Shown one piece after another: positions 8,003-16,281 of a stretch of DNA of 64,000 bases (its first letter is position 1; each line of letters begins with the position of its first letter). Position numbers and translations under genes: made by a program. A model generated the notes under the pieces. It was not told the origin of the DNA, searched no databases, and saw nothing but the letters and a program-made list of their open reading frames with translations. The stretch spans positions 2,088,001 to 2,152,000 of the forward strand of contig NZ_CP075175.1 of the NCBI RefSeq assembly GCF_021223605.1. The letters run 5' to 3'. The stretch comes from Paenibacillus sp. 481 (lineage in GTDB: Bacteria > Bacillota > Bacilli > Paenibacillales > Paenibacillaceae).

Positions 8003-9622
8003 ATGAGCAAAAAAAGTTTGAATTTCAAAGCTTTCCTAGCTATTTTGCTATTTTCCGCGATTTTACCGTGGAATATTGCAAATGCCGAAAGAGCAAAAGG
8101 TACATTTGACCCGTTTGAGAAGAGCATCGATGAAGTGTCAGACGCTTTGAGAACAAAGCAAACTACATCGAAAGAACTAGTAGAATATTACCTGAAACGT
8201 ATTGAGGCTTTTGATAAAAATGGCCCTGCAATTAATTCAATTATCACGGTTAACAAGAAAGCACTTGAAACAGCAAAAGCACTTGATGCTGAACGCAAAT
8301 ATAAAGGAGCAAGAAGCAAGCTTCACGGTATTCCATTTGTCGTTAAAGACAATTTTGACGTGGTAGGCATGCCGACAACAGCTGGTTCTGTAGCTCTGAA
8401 AGAGGAATACCCGACTAAGAATGCATTCACGGTACAGAAGCTTATCGATGCTGGTGCAATTGTTATCGCTAAGACAAACATGTCCGAGCTTGCTGCTTCT
8501 TACGGCAGACTTGGCTATAGCTCTATGGGTGGATTGACACTTAACCCTTACAACTTGGATCGCGATGCTTCCGGTTCTAGTAGTGGTAGCGCAGCTGCTG
8601 TAGCAGCTAACTTTGCTGTATTCGGACTTGGAACAGATACTTCCGGATCTGTAAGAGGCCCAGCTAATACTACTGGTCTAGTAGGTATCAGACCAACTAT
8701 GGGATTGACTAGCCGTGGTGGCGTTATTCCTTCTTCCCTTTCTTTAGATGTAACAGGTCCTATGGCACGTAGTGTTGAGGACGCAAGCTTGGTACTTACG
8801 GCAATGGCTGGAAGAGACAAAGCAGATAAAGCGACAAGCTCTGCGAACCGCCATGTGAAAGACTACGCTAATTCGTTGAACAGTTCTTCGATGAAGAATG
8901 CCCGTATCGGTGTAGCAACTGAATTCTTCGGCGACAATGCTGAAGTAGATGCGATCACGAACCAAGCTATCGATAAAATGAAAAGCATGGGAGCAGAAGT
9001 TGTTCCCGTTACATTCTCTGAGCAAACCAATTACCTTTGGACGCCAATTCTTGGACCTGTGGACAGTGCAGAATTCAAAAGCCAGTTCGAAAAATATTTG
9101 AGCACGCTTCCTCCGGGGGGACCTAAAACGCTGCAAGAGGTAATCGCGATCAGCGAATCTCCTGAAGTATTGAACTCCGCGACGCCTGTTAACCCAGCGC
9201 GTTTGGAAGGCTTGAAGACAGCATTGGCTAAAGCAGATACGCTTTATTCCAAAGAGTACAAAAACATCGTTAAAAAAGAAATGCCAAAGACTCGTAAGGA
9301 AATTGAAAAAATTATGAAGGCTAACAAGCTGGACGCAATCGTGTTCCCAACGATGTCTTGCCCTGCTTCCAACCGCTTTGACAAACAAGATTCTAGCTAT
9401 GTTTGTAATGCATACGATACTTATGCAGCAAGCTATGTGGCATCCGCTACAGGCTTCCCTGAAGTAACTGTACCTGCGGGAACAGTTGAAGCAGGCGTAC
9501 CGGTGGGTATCTCGTTCTTCGGTACAGCATTCAGTGAACAAAAGCTGCTTAACCTTGCTTATTCCTTTGAGCAAGCGACTAAAGCTAGAACAGTTCCTGC
9601 AAGTACACCGAACTTGAAATAA
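8003..9622 (+). CDS. secreted amidase (amidase-signature family)
   Basis: The 539-residue protein starts at ATG 8003 behind AGGAGG and opens with a signal peptide (MSKKSLNFKAFLAILLFSA, cleavage near A-N-A-E). An ORF start 66 bp upstream would bury the signal. The amidase-signature triad is visible: Lys in PFVVKDNFD, a Gly/Ser-rich loop DASGSSSGSAAA, and the nucleophile region GTDTSGSVRGPA. Family members hydrolyse amide bonds. GatA belongs to the same fold but is cytosolic, so this exported enzyme more likely degrades peptides, amides or nylon-like oligomers outside the cell. The exact substrate is unknown. It is monocistronic. Confidence 0.9.
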   Translation: MSKKSLNFKAFLAILLFSAILPWNIANAERAKGTFDPFEKSIDEVSDALRTKQTTSKELVEYYLKRIEAFDKNGPAINSIITVNKKALETAKALDAERKYKGARSKLHGIPFVVKDNFDVVGMPTTAGSVALKEEYPTKNAFTVQKLIDAGAIVIAKTNMSELAASYGRLGYSSMGGLTLNPYNLDRDASGSSSGSAAAVAANFAVFGLGTDTSGSVRGPANTTGLVGIRPTMGLTSRGGVIPSSLSLDVTGPMARSVEDASLVLTAMAGRDKADKATSSANRHVKDYANSLNSSSMKNARIGVATEFFGDNAEVDAITNQAIDKMKSMGAEVVPVTFSEQTNYLWTPILGPVDSAEFKSQFEKYLSTLPPGGPKTLQEVIAISESPEVLNSATPVNPARLEGLKTALAKADTLYSKEYKNIVKKEMPKTRKEIEKIMKANKLDAIVFPTMSCPASNRFDKQDSSYVCNAYDTYAASYVASATGFPEVTVPAGTVEAGVPVGISFFGTAFSEQKLLNLAYSFEQATKARTVPASTPNLK

Positions 9623-9750
9623 TAGCTGCATCATCGCATCTGCACGCAGTCCTTATCTCCCTTAGTTATACGAGCTGACCTGCGATGCATACAAATTCGA
9701 TTTATTGCTACGTAAAGAACAAGTTTTCGAGCGTGTTATAGTGGTATTAT

Positions 9751-10092
9751 CCCCTCATGGTAGACAGTAAAAAAAGAGTCCGTGGTATCATGGATTTAAC
9801 ACTGTCAACCGGAGGGGATTTTCTATGCCACCTAAAAAGCGTCCTTTCGCTGGTTTTAAACCATCTGTTGTATTCCATAATGTGTTGAATCGTTCTTCTC
9901 ACACCTGAAGACAGAAAAACTGTATTTGGAAAAATCGAAAGCTTTCACTACAGCTCACCAATTCATTATGAATTACATCGAATACTACGACCACGAACGC
10001 TTTCAGAAAAAACTAGGCGACCTCTCCCCAGTAGAATGCCGGGAATTGATCGCCGCTTAACATACTCTTTTTTTACTGTCCACTTGACGGGG
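9751..10092 (+). mobile_element. internally deleted IS3-family element
   Basis: Both ends are kept: the left end CCCCTCA...GACAGTAAAAAAAGAGT and the right end, its inverted counterpart (ACTCTTTTTTTACTGTC at 10064-10080 and on to GACGGGG). Inside, a start codon at 9824 opens a short OrfA-like fragment (MPPKKRPFAGF) that stops after about 28 codons. At 9950-10058 lies the C-terminus of an OrfB transposase (HQFIMNYIEYYDHERFQKKL, then GDLSPVECRELIAA-stop). The DDE centre is gone, so the copy cannot move unaided. The flanks 9623-9750 and 10093-10323 show no gene. Confidence 0.8.
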
Positions 10093-10323
10093 CTATGACC
10101 AATCCCTGTCTTGTAGTCCGTTATGAATTTTCCAGAAAAATTTTTCATCTTAGTAACGCTTGATCTCACGAAAGCATATGCCGCAAAAATGGCCGTAAAT
10201 TGGCATGCTTCCGCCCTTTCATGCAACACTAACATTGCACTACCGCAGGAGATAGCTATGTTCCTCCAACTTTGCAACGTATCAAAACAGCGATTGTAAA
10301 CATTGGATTATTTTATAAATGAA

Positions 10324-10860
10324 TTAGCTTGGAAGGTTATTAAGTATATTAACGCCAACATCTATCGTAAACACTTGATCTAAGAGTGAAATTTCTAACT
10401 TCGCTCGCCGTTTTCTTTTATCTACTTTTTTTATCTTTGATTCCAATCCCATTAGCGGGCCGGAAGATACTATTACTTTTTCGTGATGTACAAACACATC
10501 ACTCTTTACAAGCTTTCCTCCGCAATCCGTTAAACTTAAGATCCACTCAATTTCATTCTCCGAAATAGATGTAAAATAACTAAAACTATGATCTCGTTTA
10601 ACTCTACCTGAATTTACCATATAACGTATTTTAGGCGTATCAAGAATCTTGTAATAAATGTTAGTTGTAAGGTTCACTTCGAGAAATAAATACCCCGGAA
10701 ACAAAGATCTCGTCGTGTCTGTAATAATGCCTTGTCGTTTCTCCGGTACAACTTTCTGTGGATTGAAGCACCTGATTTGTTCGTTTGGAAATTTGTCTTC
10801 GAGCATTTTTTTCACTTGTTCTTCTTTCCCTGTTTCTAAAAACAAAGCATACCATGACAC
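10324..10860 (-). CDS. loaP: NusG-family specialised antiterminator (LoaP-like)
   Basis: The product of about 178 residues starts V-S-W-Y-A-L-F-L-E-T-G-K-E-E-Q-V. I chose GTG 10860 with AGAGAGG 7 nt upstream. The NGN domain (residues 1-110, with SLFPGYLFLEVNL) is followed by a KOW domain (VSSGPLMGLESKIKKVDKRK). The length and motifs fit LoaP/RfaH-type paralogues, not housekeeping NusG. LoaP acts on one or a few long biosynthetic operons by preventing termination in their leaders. Here no such operon follows: the next thing downstream is a dead insertion element, so it is an orphan or acts at a distance. Gene name by family resemblance. Confidence 0.8.
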   Translation of the reverse strand: MSWYALFLETGKEEQVKKMLEDKFPNEQIRCFNPQKVVPEKRQGIITDTTRSLFPGYLFLEVNLTTNIYYKILDTPKIRYMVNSGRVKRDHSFSYFTSISENEIEWILSLTDCGGKLVKSDVFVHHEKVIVSSGPLMGLESKIKKVDKRKRRAKLEISLLDQVFTIDVGVNILNNLPS

Positions 10861-10869
10861 GTCATCCAC

Positions 10870-11458
10870 CTCTCTTATGAGTGATCAACTAAGATGTTTT
10901 TAGTAGTATAATACAAAAATAAATTTATGTCTGTCGAAAAATGTCAGCAAAATAATTAAAATGTCGTCATATTAATTGGTAATAGTCATCATATTCTTCT
11001 ATAAACTTTAAATATCTTCCTGCTCAATTATTAATGTTGTACTACTGAGCATCACTCATAAAAACTACCAAATATTTAATAACTGCCTCCTTTTACTCCA
11101 TACTTTTTTATAGAAGAACAAACACTAGGTGTACTCAACAAAACTTTGATATGTATTTAATTCATTGATAATTAAACATCGGTCCATTAAAAAAAACAAA
11201 AGTTATCCCTGTACATAATGTCGAACTGTTATGAAATTACGCACAAAAATACCCCAGTTGCTTACCCGGGGTTCATATAGACTCACATATATTTAAATGC
11301 CTATCCAGTTTCAAAACCTGCGCGGTACTGCAAGCTGGGACGAATCCTATAATAGTAAGATAATCTTACATAAATTTCTATTGGTGTAGTTACAATTCTG
11401 AATCACCTGCGAAATTGCCCCGTAACTGTCTAGATCTTTAACTTTTAATCAGACTGAT
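10870..11458. other. 589-bp gene-free region
   Basis: This AT-rich stretch separates two minus-strand genes. It holds the probable loaP promoter (TATACT-like sequence near 10905) and a short hairpin ACCCC/GGGGT near 11249-11270. It also holds one ssrA relic, listed separately. I see no open frame with a ribosome binding site. Confidence 0.5.
11382..11428 (-). repeat. degenerate ssrA 3'-end relic
   Basis: GGTGTAGTTACA.TT.TGA..TCACCTGCGAAAT.GCCCCGTAAC matches the intact tmRNA gene at 36134-36179 in the same orientation, with about five mismatches or indels. The terminal CCA part and terminator are not recognisable here. Confidence 0.8.
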
Positions 11459-12313
11459 TTATTTCTCAATTTCATCCGCTGTTACAACCATCCTCATTAA
11501 TTGTTGCTCAACTCTTGTGATCTTATGATTTTTGCGGTAGCAGATGAATGATTCAATATCACAATCGTGATGATCGATCACTTTATAGTTATGTATGCCT
11601 AAACTAGCAACATCTGATTCGGGTATCAAAGTCACGCCCATACCCAGTTGACACATATTAATCATCGATTCTAAGGCCGCAATTTCAACAAAATCGGTTC
11701 GAATCACCTGATGCTCCTCAAGCAACAAATCGAAAACTTTTTTATAATAGCAATTTACAGAAGAAATAATTAGATTCTCATGTTGCAGAACTGTATGTAG
11801 CGGCTTATCGCAGTTTTTACCGATTAGTACTAGTTTTTCAGTTCCGTATTTTTCATGCTGAAGCGACTTCACGTTCGTTTTCCCCACTAAAAATCCAATA
11901 TCAATGATCCCGTTCGCAAGTTCCTCCTCCATTTTTTGCGTGCTCCCTGTTTTTATCGTAACCGTCAAGTTATCGTATTTTTCATATAGCACTTTCATGG
12001 CGTGATCGAAGTTGCTAGGATGTTTACTTACCATTAAGCCAAGCCTAAGCGCCGGACTTTCTTCATTCATCATACTGATCGTTTCTTCCCACAATAATAC
12101 GATCTTCTTAAACTGAGCATAGAGCTTCTTCCCCTCTTCGTTTAACTCCATTCCTCTTGGCTTTCTATAAAACAACGCCGTATTGAAGTCACTCTCTATT
12201 TTTTTTATTTTTGCTGTCATGTTGGATTGCAGTTGATGCAGTTCCCGCGAAGCTGATGAAATGCTCCCATGTTCGGCAACGGCCATAAAAGCCCTCATAT
12301 TTTCAATATCCAT
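11459..12313 (-). CDS. LysR-family transcriptional regulator
   Basis: This 284-residue protein has the N-terminal winged helix-turn-helix of LysR regulators (MDIENMRAFMAVAEHGSIS, then QLQSNMTAKIKKIE, with an intact recognition helix). It has a C-terminal periplasmic-binding-like effector domain (residues 90-275, with LRLGLMVSKH and GMGVTLIPESDV). It is divergent from the adjacent oxidoreductase gene with 116 bp between them, the usual arrangement in which a LysR protein controls the neighbouring gene. The inducer is unknown. Confidence 0.92.
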   Translation of the reverse strand: MDIENMRAFMAVAEHGSISSASRELHQLQSNMTAKIKKIESDFNTALFYRKPRGMELNEEGKKLYAQFKKIVLLWEETISMMNEESPALRLGLMVSKHPSNFDHAMKVLYEKYDNLTVTIKTGSTQKMEEELANGIIDIGFLVGKTNVKSLQHEKYGTEKLVLIGKNCDKPLHTVLQHENLIISSVNCYYKKVFDLLLEEHQVIRTDFVEIAALESMINMCQLGMGVTLIPESDVASLGIHNYKVIDHHDCDIESFICYRKNHKITRVEQQLMRMVVTADEIEK

Positions 12314-12429
12314 GTCGAACCATCCCTAACCTATCATTTTTTTTGATTTATCAATTAAATATATACATTATTTTTGATGTCAGGACCATATTATACTGCT
12401 AGTTAGTAAATAGTGGGAGGTCGTTTGTG

Positions 12430-13530
12430 ATGAAAAAAATAAAAGTTGGCATTGTCGGTGGTTCCATTCGCAATCGCTGGGCTAGTGCCACACATATTCC
12501 GGCTCTGATTAAGAGTGAGCACCATGAAATAACGGCAGTTGCGACAACAAATATGGAATCAGCCCAACAAGCAGCCAAGCAAATTGGAGATATTGAAGCT
12601 TATGACGATTACACAAAAATGCTTGCATCCAAGAACGTGGATATGATCATTGTTAGCGTTAAAGCCCCCTACCATCATGAAGTCGTACTGAACACCATTC
12701 AGGCCAACAAACATATCTATTGCGAATGGCCCCTTGCGGTCACTGCAAGCGAGATCGATTCCATCATGCGAGAATTGAGTCAATCCTCGATCAGGCATGC
12801 CATTGGACTACAATCACGACAAACAGATGAAGTGAAATTAGTTAAAGATCTTATCAATAAGAACGAAATCGGAAACGTTCTGTCTATAAATATGAAAGTA
12901 GCAACGCAAGCAAAAGGCAACTGGGTAGACGCGAGCGGTAGCTATATTCTTGACCGCACAAACGGAGCAACCTTGTTATCCATTAATGGCGGGCATTCGT
13001 TAGATATCGTAACTTTCCTATTCGGACGGTTTACTGAGGTTCAAGCCAATCACCACACCCATTATACCGAAGCTCGTATCGTTGATCACGATCAGATCAT
13101 GAATAAAAATATAGAGGATCAGTACGTTATACAGGGCAAAATCAATGACCATATCCCAATCGCCATTCATCTCCAAGGAGGCGCTTATCCTCAATTCCTA
13201 TTGGAAATCCAAGGTGAGCAAGGTGTCATCCGGCTCTACCAGAATCGATCTATTGGTCATCCGCAATACGGCGGTTTGAGTGTCTCATTGTTAAAGTACG
13301 ATTCGACACAGACGATTATTTCTAGCCAACCGGATGATTTCAACCTCCTGATGGAAGATTCGAAAGAAGCACCTCTCACCAATGTATATCGCGCGCATCA
13401 ATCTTTTGCTAGTGACATCCTGTGGGATCAGCACGAAACCCCCGATTTCCATTATGCGTCGTATTTACACCGACTAATAACAGCCATTGAACTAGCGGCG
13501 CAAACAGGAGAAAGAATACATACCATCTAA
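12430..13530 (+). CDS. Gfo/Idh/MocA-family oxidoreductase
   Basis: The 366-residue protein begins M-K-K-I-K-V-G-I-V-G-G-S-I-R, an NAD(P)-binding Rossmann motif (G-x-G-G-x-x in this subfamily). EWPLAVTASEID carries the catalytic-region motif usually written EKP, with W in place of K, as in the galactose-80-like (Gal80) branch. A C-terminal alpha/beta domain follows (TLLSINGGHSLDIVTFLFG). The W for K change suggests either altered chemistry or a sensing role. GGGAGG lies 9 nt before the ATG, and a GTG at 12427 is an equal alternative. Control by the divergent LysR gene is likely. Confidence 0.88.
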   Translation: MKKIKVGIVGGSIRNRWASATHIPALIKSEHHEITAVATTNMESAQQAAKQIGDIEAYDDYTKMLASKNVDMIIVSVKAPYHHEVVLNTIQANKHIYCEWPLAVTASEIDSIMRELSQSSIRHAIGLQSRQTDEVKLVKDLINKNEIGNVLSINMKVATQAKGNWVDASGSYILDRTNGATLLSINGGHSLDIVTFLFGRFTEVQANHHTHYTEARIVDHDQIMNKNIEDQYVIQGKINDHIPIAIHLQGGAYPQFLLEIQGEQGVIRLYQNRSIGHPQYGGLSVSLLKYDSTQTIISSQPDDFNLLMEDSKEAPLTNVYRAHQSFASDILWDQHETPDFHYASYLHRLITAIELAAQTGERIHTI

Positions 13531-13532
13531 CG

Positions 13533-13563
13533 TAAAAAGGACACCGCGAAGGTGTCTTTTTTC
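13533..13563 (+). terminator. terminator of the oxidoreductase gene
   Basis: AAAAAGGACACC-GCGAA-GGTGTCTTTTTTC directly follows the stop codon. The sequence after it (CATATTTGCGGTGGCG...CCCTGTTCCGA) is weakly like other ssrA relics but too diverged to call. Confidence 0.85.
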
Positions 13564-13730
13564 ATATTTGCGGTGGCGTCACAAACGATCTCCCTGTTCC
13601 GATTACCGTTTCGCGACATCTTCTTCATTTTAACTACAACGATCACGGATTCGATTATCCAGTCTGTTCTCAATTTTCTATATACTAATCGCAAGATAAG
13701 TTGTAGCACCACAAATGAGGAGGAAATAAC

Positions 13731-13907
13731 ATGGGGAACGGAAGTTGGTAATCAGAACAAATTACAAATCAAGCTGGAAAACTGATTTTAATTACAGGTG
13801 CCAACAGCGGACTTGGACTTGAAGCATCGACTATACTAAGTGCAAACGGTGCAAAAATCATCATGGCCGTTCGTAATCTTGAAAAGGGAAGAGAAGCCGT
13901 TGCTTAG
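13731..13907 (+). pseudogene. truncated short-chain dehydrogenase gene
   Basis: ATG 13731 has a good site (GAGGAGGAAATAAC), but the seventh codon is TAA at 13749. The same frame then reads an SDR N-terminus: GKLILITGANSGLGLEAST, the TGxxxGxG cofactor loop, and MAVRNLEKGREAVA, before a TAG at 13905. The catalytic Tyr-x-x-x-Lys half is absent. It is therefore dead twice over, by a nonsense codon and a 3' deletion. The closest relatives would be full SDRs of about 290 residues. Confidence 0.8.
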
Positions 13908-14027
13908 TTTCCCGTCGCAAATGTAGGGTTAATCGACGATAACCGTAGATGCCACCAAGGCACCGGTTAAGAACCTATTGTTCGTGCGGGCATACTATAA
14001 GATAAATAACCAAGTGGAGTGACGTAA

Positions 14028-14192
14028 ATGAAAAACAATAAAGAACAGATCGAAGAAGCGAGAGTAACCTTTATCGGACGATTGTTTACTCTTGGCGGGT
14101 CCATTTTTTTCTTAATTGGTTCTTTAATTGTAGCCATTGTGGGATATAAATCTTATATAGATTTACTTAAACCTAACACGAATTTTTCATGA
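14028..14192 (+). CDS. small single-pass membrane protein
   Basis: A 54-residue reading frame starts at ATG 14028, preceded by GTGGAGTGACGTA. It has a charged N-terminus (MKNNKEQIEEARVTFIGRL), one strong membrane helix (GGSIFFLIGSLIVAIVGY) and a short polar tail. The ribosome binding site, start and hydropathy are convincing, but I do not recognise a family. No operon partner is present. Confidence 0.55.
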   Translation: MKNNKEQIEEARVTFIGRLFTLGGSIFFLIGSLIVAIVGYKSYIDLLKPNTNFS

Positions 14193-14260
14193 AAAATTGG
14201 CTCTATAGATGTGTTTATGTGTATCAGTGTGTTCATCCACGCTGAAATCTTATCTTAATT

Positions 14261-14298
14261 AAAAAGCATCGTTCCATATTAGCGGAACGATGCTTTTG
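14261..14298. terminator. bidirectional terminator
   Basis: AAAAAGCATCGTTCC-ATATTAGC-GGAACGATGCTTTTG is a 13-bp perfect stem with T-runs in both directions. It ends the small membrane protein gene and the converging EF-G-binding protein gene. Confidence 0.85.
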
Positions 14299-14353
14299 CT
14301 TTCATTTTACTCGAAGCGCCGCGGCGATATATCGAACTCGAACTTAAACTCGA

Positions 14354-15007
14354 TTATCCTATGACGGCATGAATGAATTTTTCCAGCGGAGCTACATCTG
14401 TTATATTCGCATTGCAAGCGTCGCTGTTTACGCACATGTAGTTACCGATTGCCTTATAGTAATCCGGCGATGCGTTAGCCGGTTTCGACTTGGTAATTGC
14501 CGAGAACAACGCACCCTCTGTATGTCGGTTGCACAAAAAACAGACCACTTTTTTGTTCACTGGAGTGAATCTGCCTTCGACACCGACGAGTTGCCCGTTC
14601 AGATGATACACAATGAATAATTTATTCGTCGCGATGTCGGTCCAGCCGTGATACGTGACATAACGATAATCGATCGCAGCCAAATCGGGAAGCTTCAATT
14701 TTTTATTTTTCGGAAAGAGCTTCTTCAGCTGCTTATCCGTCACTGGCGTAAACTCCGCCAACAAAGGCTCCAGCGAACGCAAATACTGCTGAAAATCTCC
14801 CGCTGTTTTTAACGCCAAAATCGTCTCCAGCGCTTGTTTTTGCAGCGCCGTCGCATCCGGGAACGCTTCTACAATTTTGTCGTGCGCGCCCAACCTTACC
14901 GATTCCACGACTTTCGGATCGGCGACCGTATTGCAGGCATTGTGCAATATATCGGCCTGCTTTTTTACTACATTATACTGATGGTTTCTAATAAACGGTA
15001 CACTCAT
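14354..15007 (-). CDS. FusB/FusC-family EF-G-binding protein
   Basis: The 217-residue protein has the two-domain plan of FusB-type proteins: an N-terminal four-helix bundle (MSVPFIRNHQYNVVKKQADI to residue ~85) and a C-terminal treble-clef zinc finger with C-F-L-C-N-R near residue 155 and C-V-N-S-D-A-C near 193. FusB binds EF-G on the ribosome and releases it from fusidic acid stalling. Chromosomal homologues (Fbp of Listeria, for example) give low-level resistance. The gene follows a leader containing a 16-codon reading frame and alternative stems, which suggests induction by ribosome stress. Confidence 0.88.
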   Translation of the reverse strand: MSVPFIRNHQYNVVKKQADILHNACNTVADPKVVESVRLGAHDKIVEAFPDATALQKQALETILALKTAGDFQQYLRSLEPLLAEFTPVTDKQLKKLFPKNKKLKLPDLAAIDYRYVTYHGWTDIATNKLFIVYHLNGQLVGVEGRFTPVNKKVVCFLCNRHTEGALFSAITKSKPANASPDYYKAIGNYMCVNSDACNANITDVAPLEKFIHAVIG

Positions 15008-15141
15008 GCTTGTCAGCCCCTTATTTTAAAAAGTGGAATCTTGCAAATAAGGTGCAAAGCCCATGATTAGAAACGAAATCAGCTTCCGGGCGAAAACGCT
15101 AACGATCAGTTTCCAGCCCCACGCAAAGAATCGCCCCTATA

Positions 15142-15192
15142 CTAGGCTTTGCATGAGTCGTTGCCAGTTCTGGCAAAGTGATTTACCACCAT
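15142..15192 (-). CDS. leader peptide upstream of the FusB-type gene
   Basis: A 16-codon frame (M-V-V-N-H-F-A-R-T-G-N-D-S-C-K-A-stop) starts at ATG 15192 with AAAGGAGG 6 nt upstream, the best ribosome binding site in the area. It lies about 15 nt after the predicted transcription start. Its last codons (TGCAAAGCC) can pair with CTTTGC at 15124-15129 or with GGCTTTGCA at about 15051-15059. Stalled translation could therefore decide which stem forms. The 135 nt between its stop and the FusB start hold no other frame. Confidence 0.6.
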   Translation of the reverse strand: MVVNHFARTGNDSCKA

Positions 15193-15215
15193 TACCGACC
15201 TCCTTTATATGTACC

Positions 15216-15243
15216 ATTATAAGGCAATAAAGTGTTTTTTCAA
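15216..15243 (-). promoter_or_regulatory. sigma-A promoter of the leader/FusB transcript
   Basis: TTGAAA and TATAAT on the minus strand are separated by 16 bp, placing the transcript start about 15 nt before the leader peptide ribosome binding site. Confidence 0.7.
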
Positions 15244-15365
15244 GTTGCAAATCTATTAAATAAAAAAGTAAGTTTGCATTGTATAATTTGACAATTTTTT
15301 ACTTGAAGGAAGATCATCAGTAAGATACCATTAGCTAGAAACAAAATATGGAAGGGGATAATAAC

Positions 15366-16187
15366 ATGAAAAAAACATTATTGTTCAAAACTACGCTTTT
15401 GTCTGTCCTTTCTTTTTCTTTATTGCTTCCCGGAGCCTCATTCGCCAATGCATACGGAACTATAGATGGGGGGACAGCTTACGCAAGCTTTAATTCCAAT
15501 TCAAAAAAGAGTTCCCCTGCAGAACTGAATCATATGAAAAATGAAATTAAAATGCTGTTAGAAGAAAACAAGAGTGGTTCATCTCAAAGTCTTGACAGAA
15601 TGAGTCCATACATGACTCAGAGTGATATTCAATTTATTCATAACATCATTGAATTAAAAAAAGCTAATCCTCAACTCAGTACAGAGGAATTATCCAATAT
15701 TGTATTTCCGGTTCGTAGCGGGGTCGCAAGCTTACGCAGTATTAGTTCAGGCTGGGCTGCTTTAAACGCGGCTGAGAAGTCATTAGCTATTGAATATCCT
15801 GCTCAAGCTTTAATCGTTAACCTAGCAAAAACTAACACCGATAAAATTACCAGAGATCAATACCCAGGCTGGATAGATGGAGACAAAGGTAATGCATTTA
15901 GACATGCTTTATGGAATGCCATTATGTCTGTAACTATTGGCAAAGATTTGGCGGAAAAGTTTGCAACAGCTCATGAAAATAACGGTTTAACAATTGTTCA
16001 ACAATTAGCACAATCCTGGCATGGATTTAATGGTATAGAACATAAATCAATGGATATGCATAACAATTTAAAAGGTAGAGATTGTGTCAAAACGTCCGAA
16101 TTTCTCTCTTCTGTAACAAATACAGAGCTAGCAAAAAGAGTTCAAAAGAAAATCGATAATAATGAATTGATCATACTAGTTAAATAA
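15366..16187 (+). CDS. secreted protein with DUF6973-like domain
   Basis: This 273-residue protein starts at ATG 15366 (AAGGGGAT upstream) with a signal peptide (MKKTLLFKTTLLSVLSF...ASFANA). After a helical linker, residues about 130-255 show a conserved pattern: WAALNAAEKSLA, GDKGNAFRHALWNAIM, ATAHENN and SMDMHNNLKGR. The His-Trp, His-Glu and Asp-x-x-Asn-Asn positions are those of the DUF6973 family, found in secreted proteins and in toxin tails. The conserved polar residues suggest an enzyme, but no activity is established. It is a single gene with its own terminator. Confidence 0.7.
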   Translation: MKKTLLFKTTLLSVLSFSLLLPGASFANAYGTIDGGTAYASFNSNSKKSSPAELNHMKNEIKMLLEENKSGSSQSLDRMSPYMTQSDIQFIHNIIELKKANPQLSTEELSNIVFPVRSGVASLRSISSGWAALNAAEKSLAIEYPAQALIVNLAKTNTDKITRDQYPGWIDGDKGNAFRHALWNAIMSVTIGKDLAEKFATAHENNGLTIVQQLAQSWHGFNGIEHKSMDMHNNLKGRDCVKTSEFLSSVTNTELAKRVQKKIDNNELIILVK

Positions 16188-16220
16188 TAAATATTTGGTT
16201 TAGTATAAGATATATAAATG

Positions 16221-16253
16221 AAAAAAAGCGCCTCTATAAATAGGGGCGCCATT
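16221..16253. terminator. terminator between converging genes
   Basis: AAAAAAAGCGCCTCTA-TAAA-TAGGGGCGCCATTT is a GC-rich stem with A's before it and T's after it, serving the secreted protein gene and the converging hydroxylase gene. Confidence 0.75.
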
Positions 16254-16281
16254 TCATATATATACACGATTACATCTAAGA

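Noticed and set aside
9966..10277. 103-codon minus-strand frame across the IS3 remnant
   Set aside because: It covers the opposite strand of the OrfB C-terminus and the terminal repeat, with no homology or start site.
13563..13640. Possible tenth ssrA relic after the oxidoreductase terminator
   Set aside because: Only scattered matches (GGTGGCG, CCCTGTTCCGA) were found. It is too diverged to separate from chance by eye.
13552..13785. 77-codon plus-strand frame before the SDR relic
   Set aside because: It starts inside the preceding terminator, lacks a ribosome binding site and runs into the SDR relic in a different frame.
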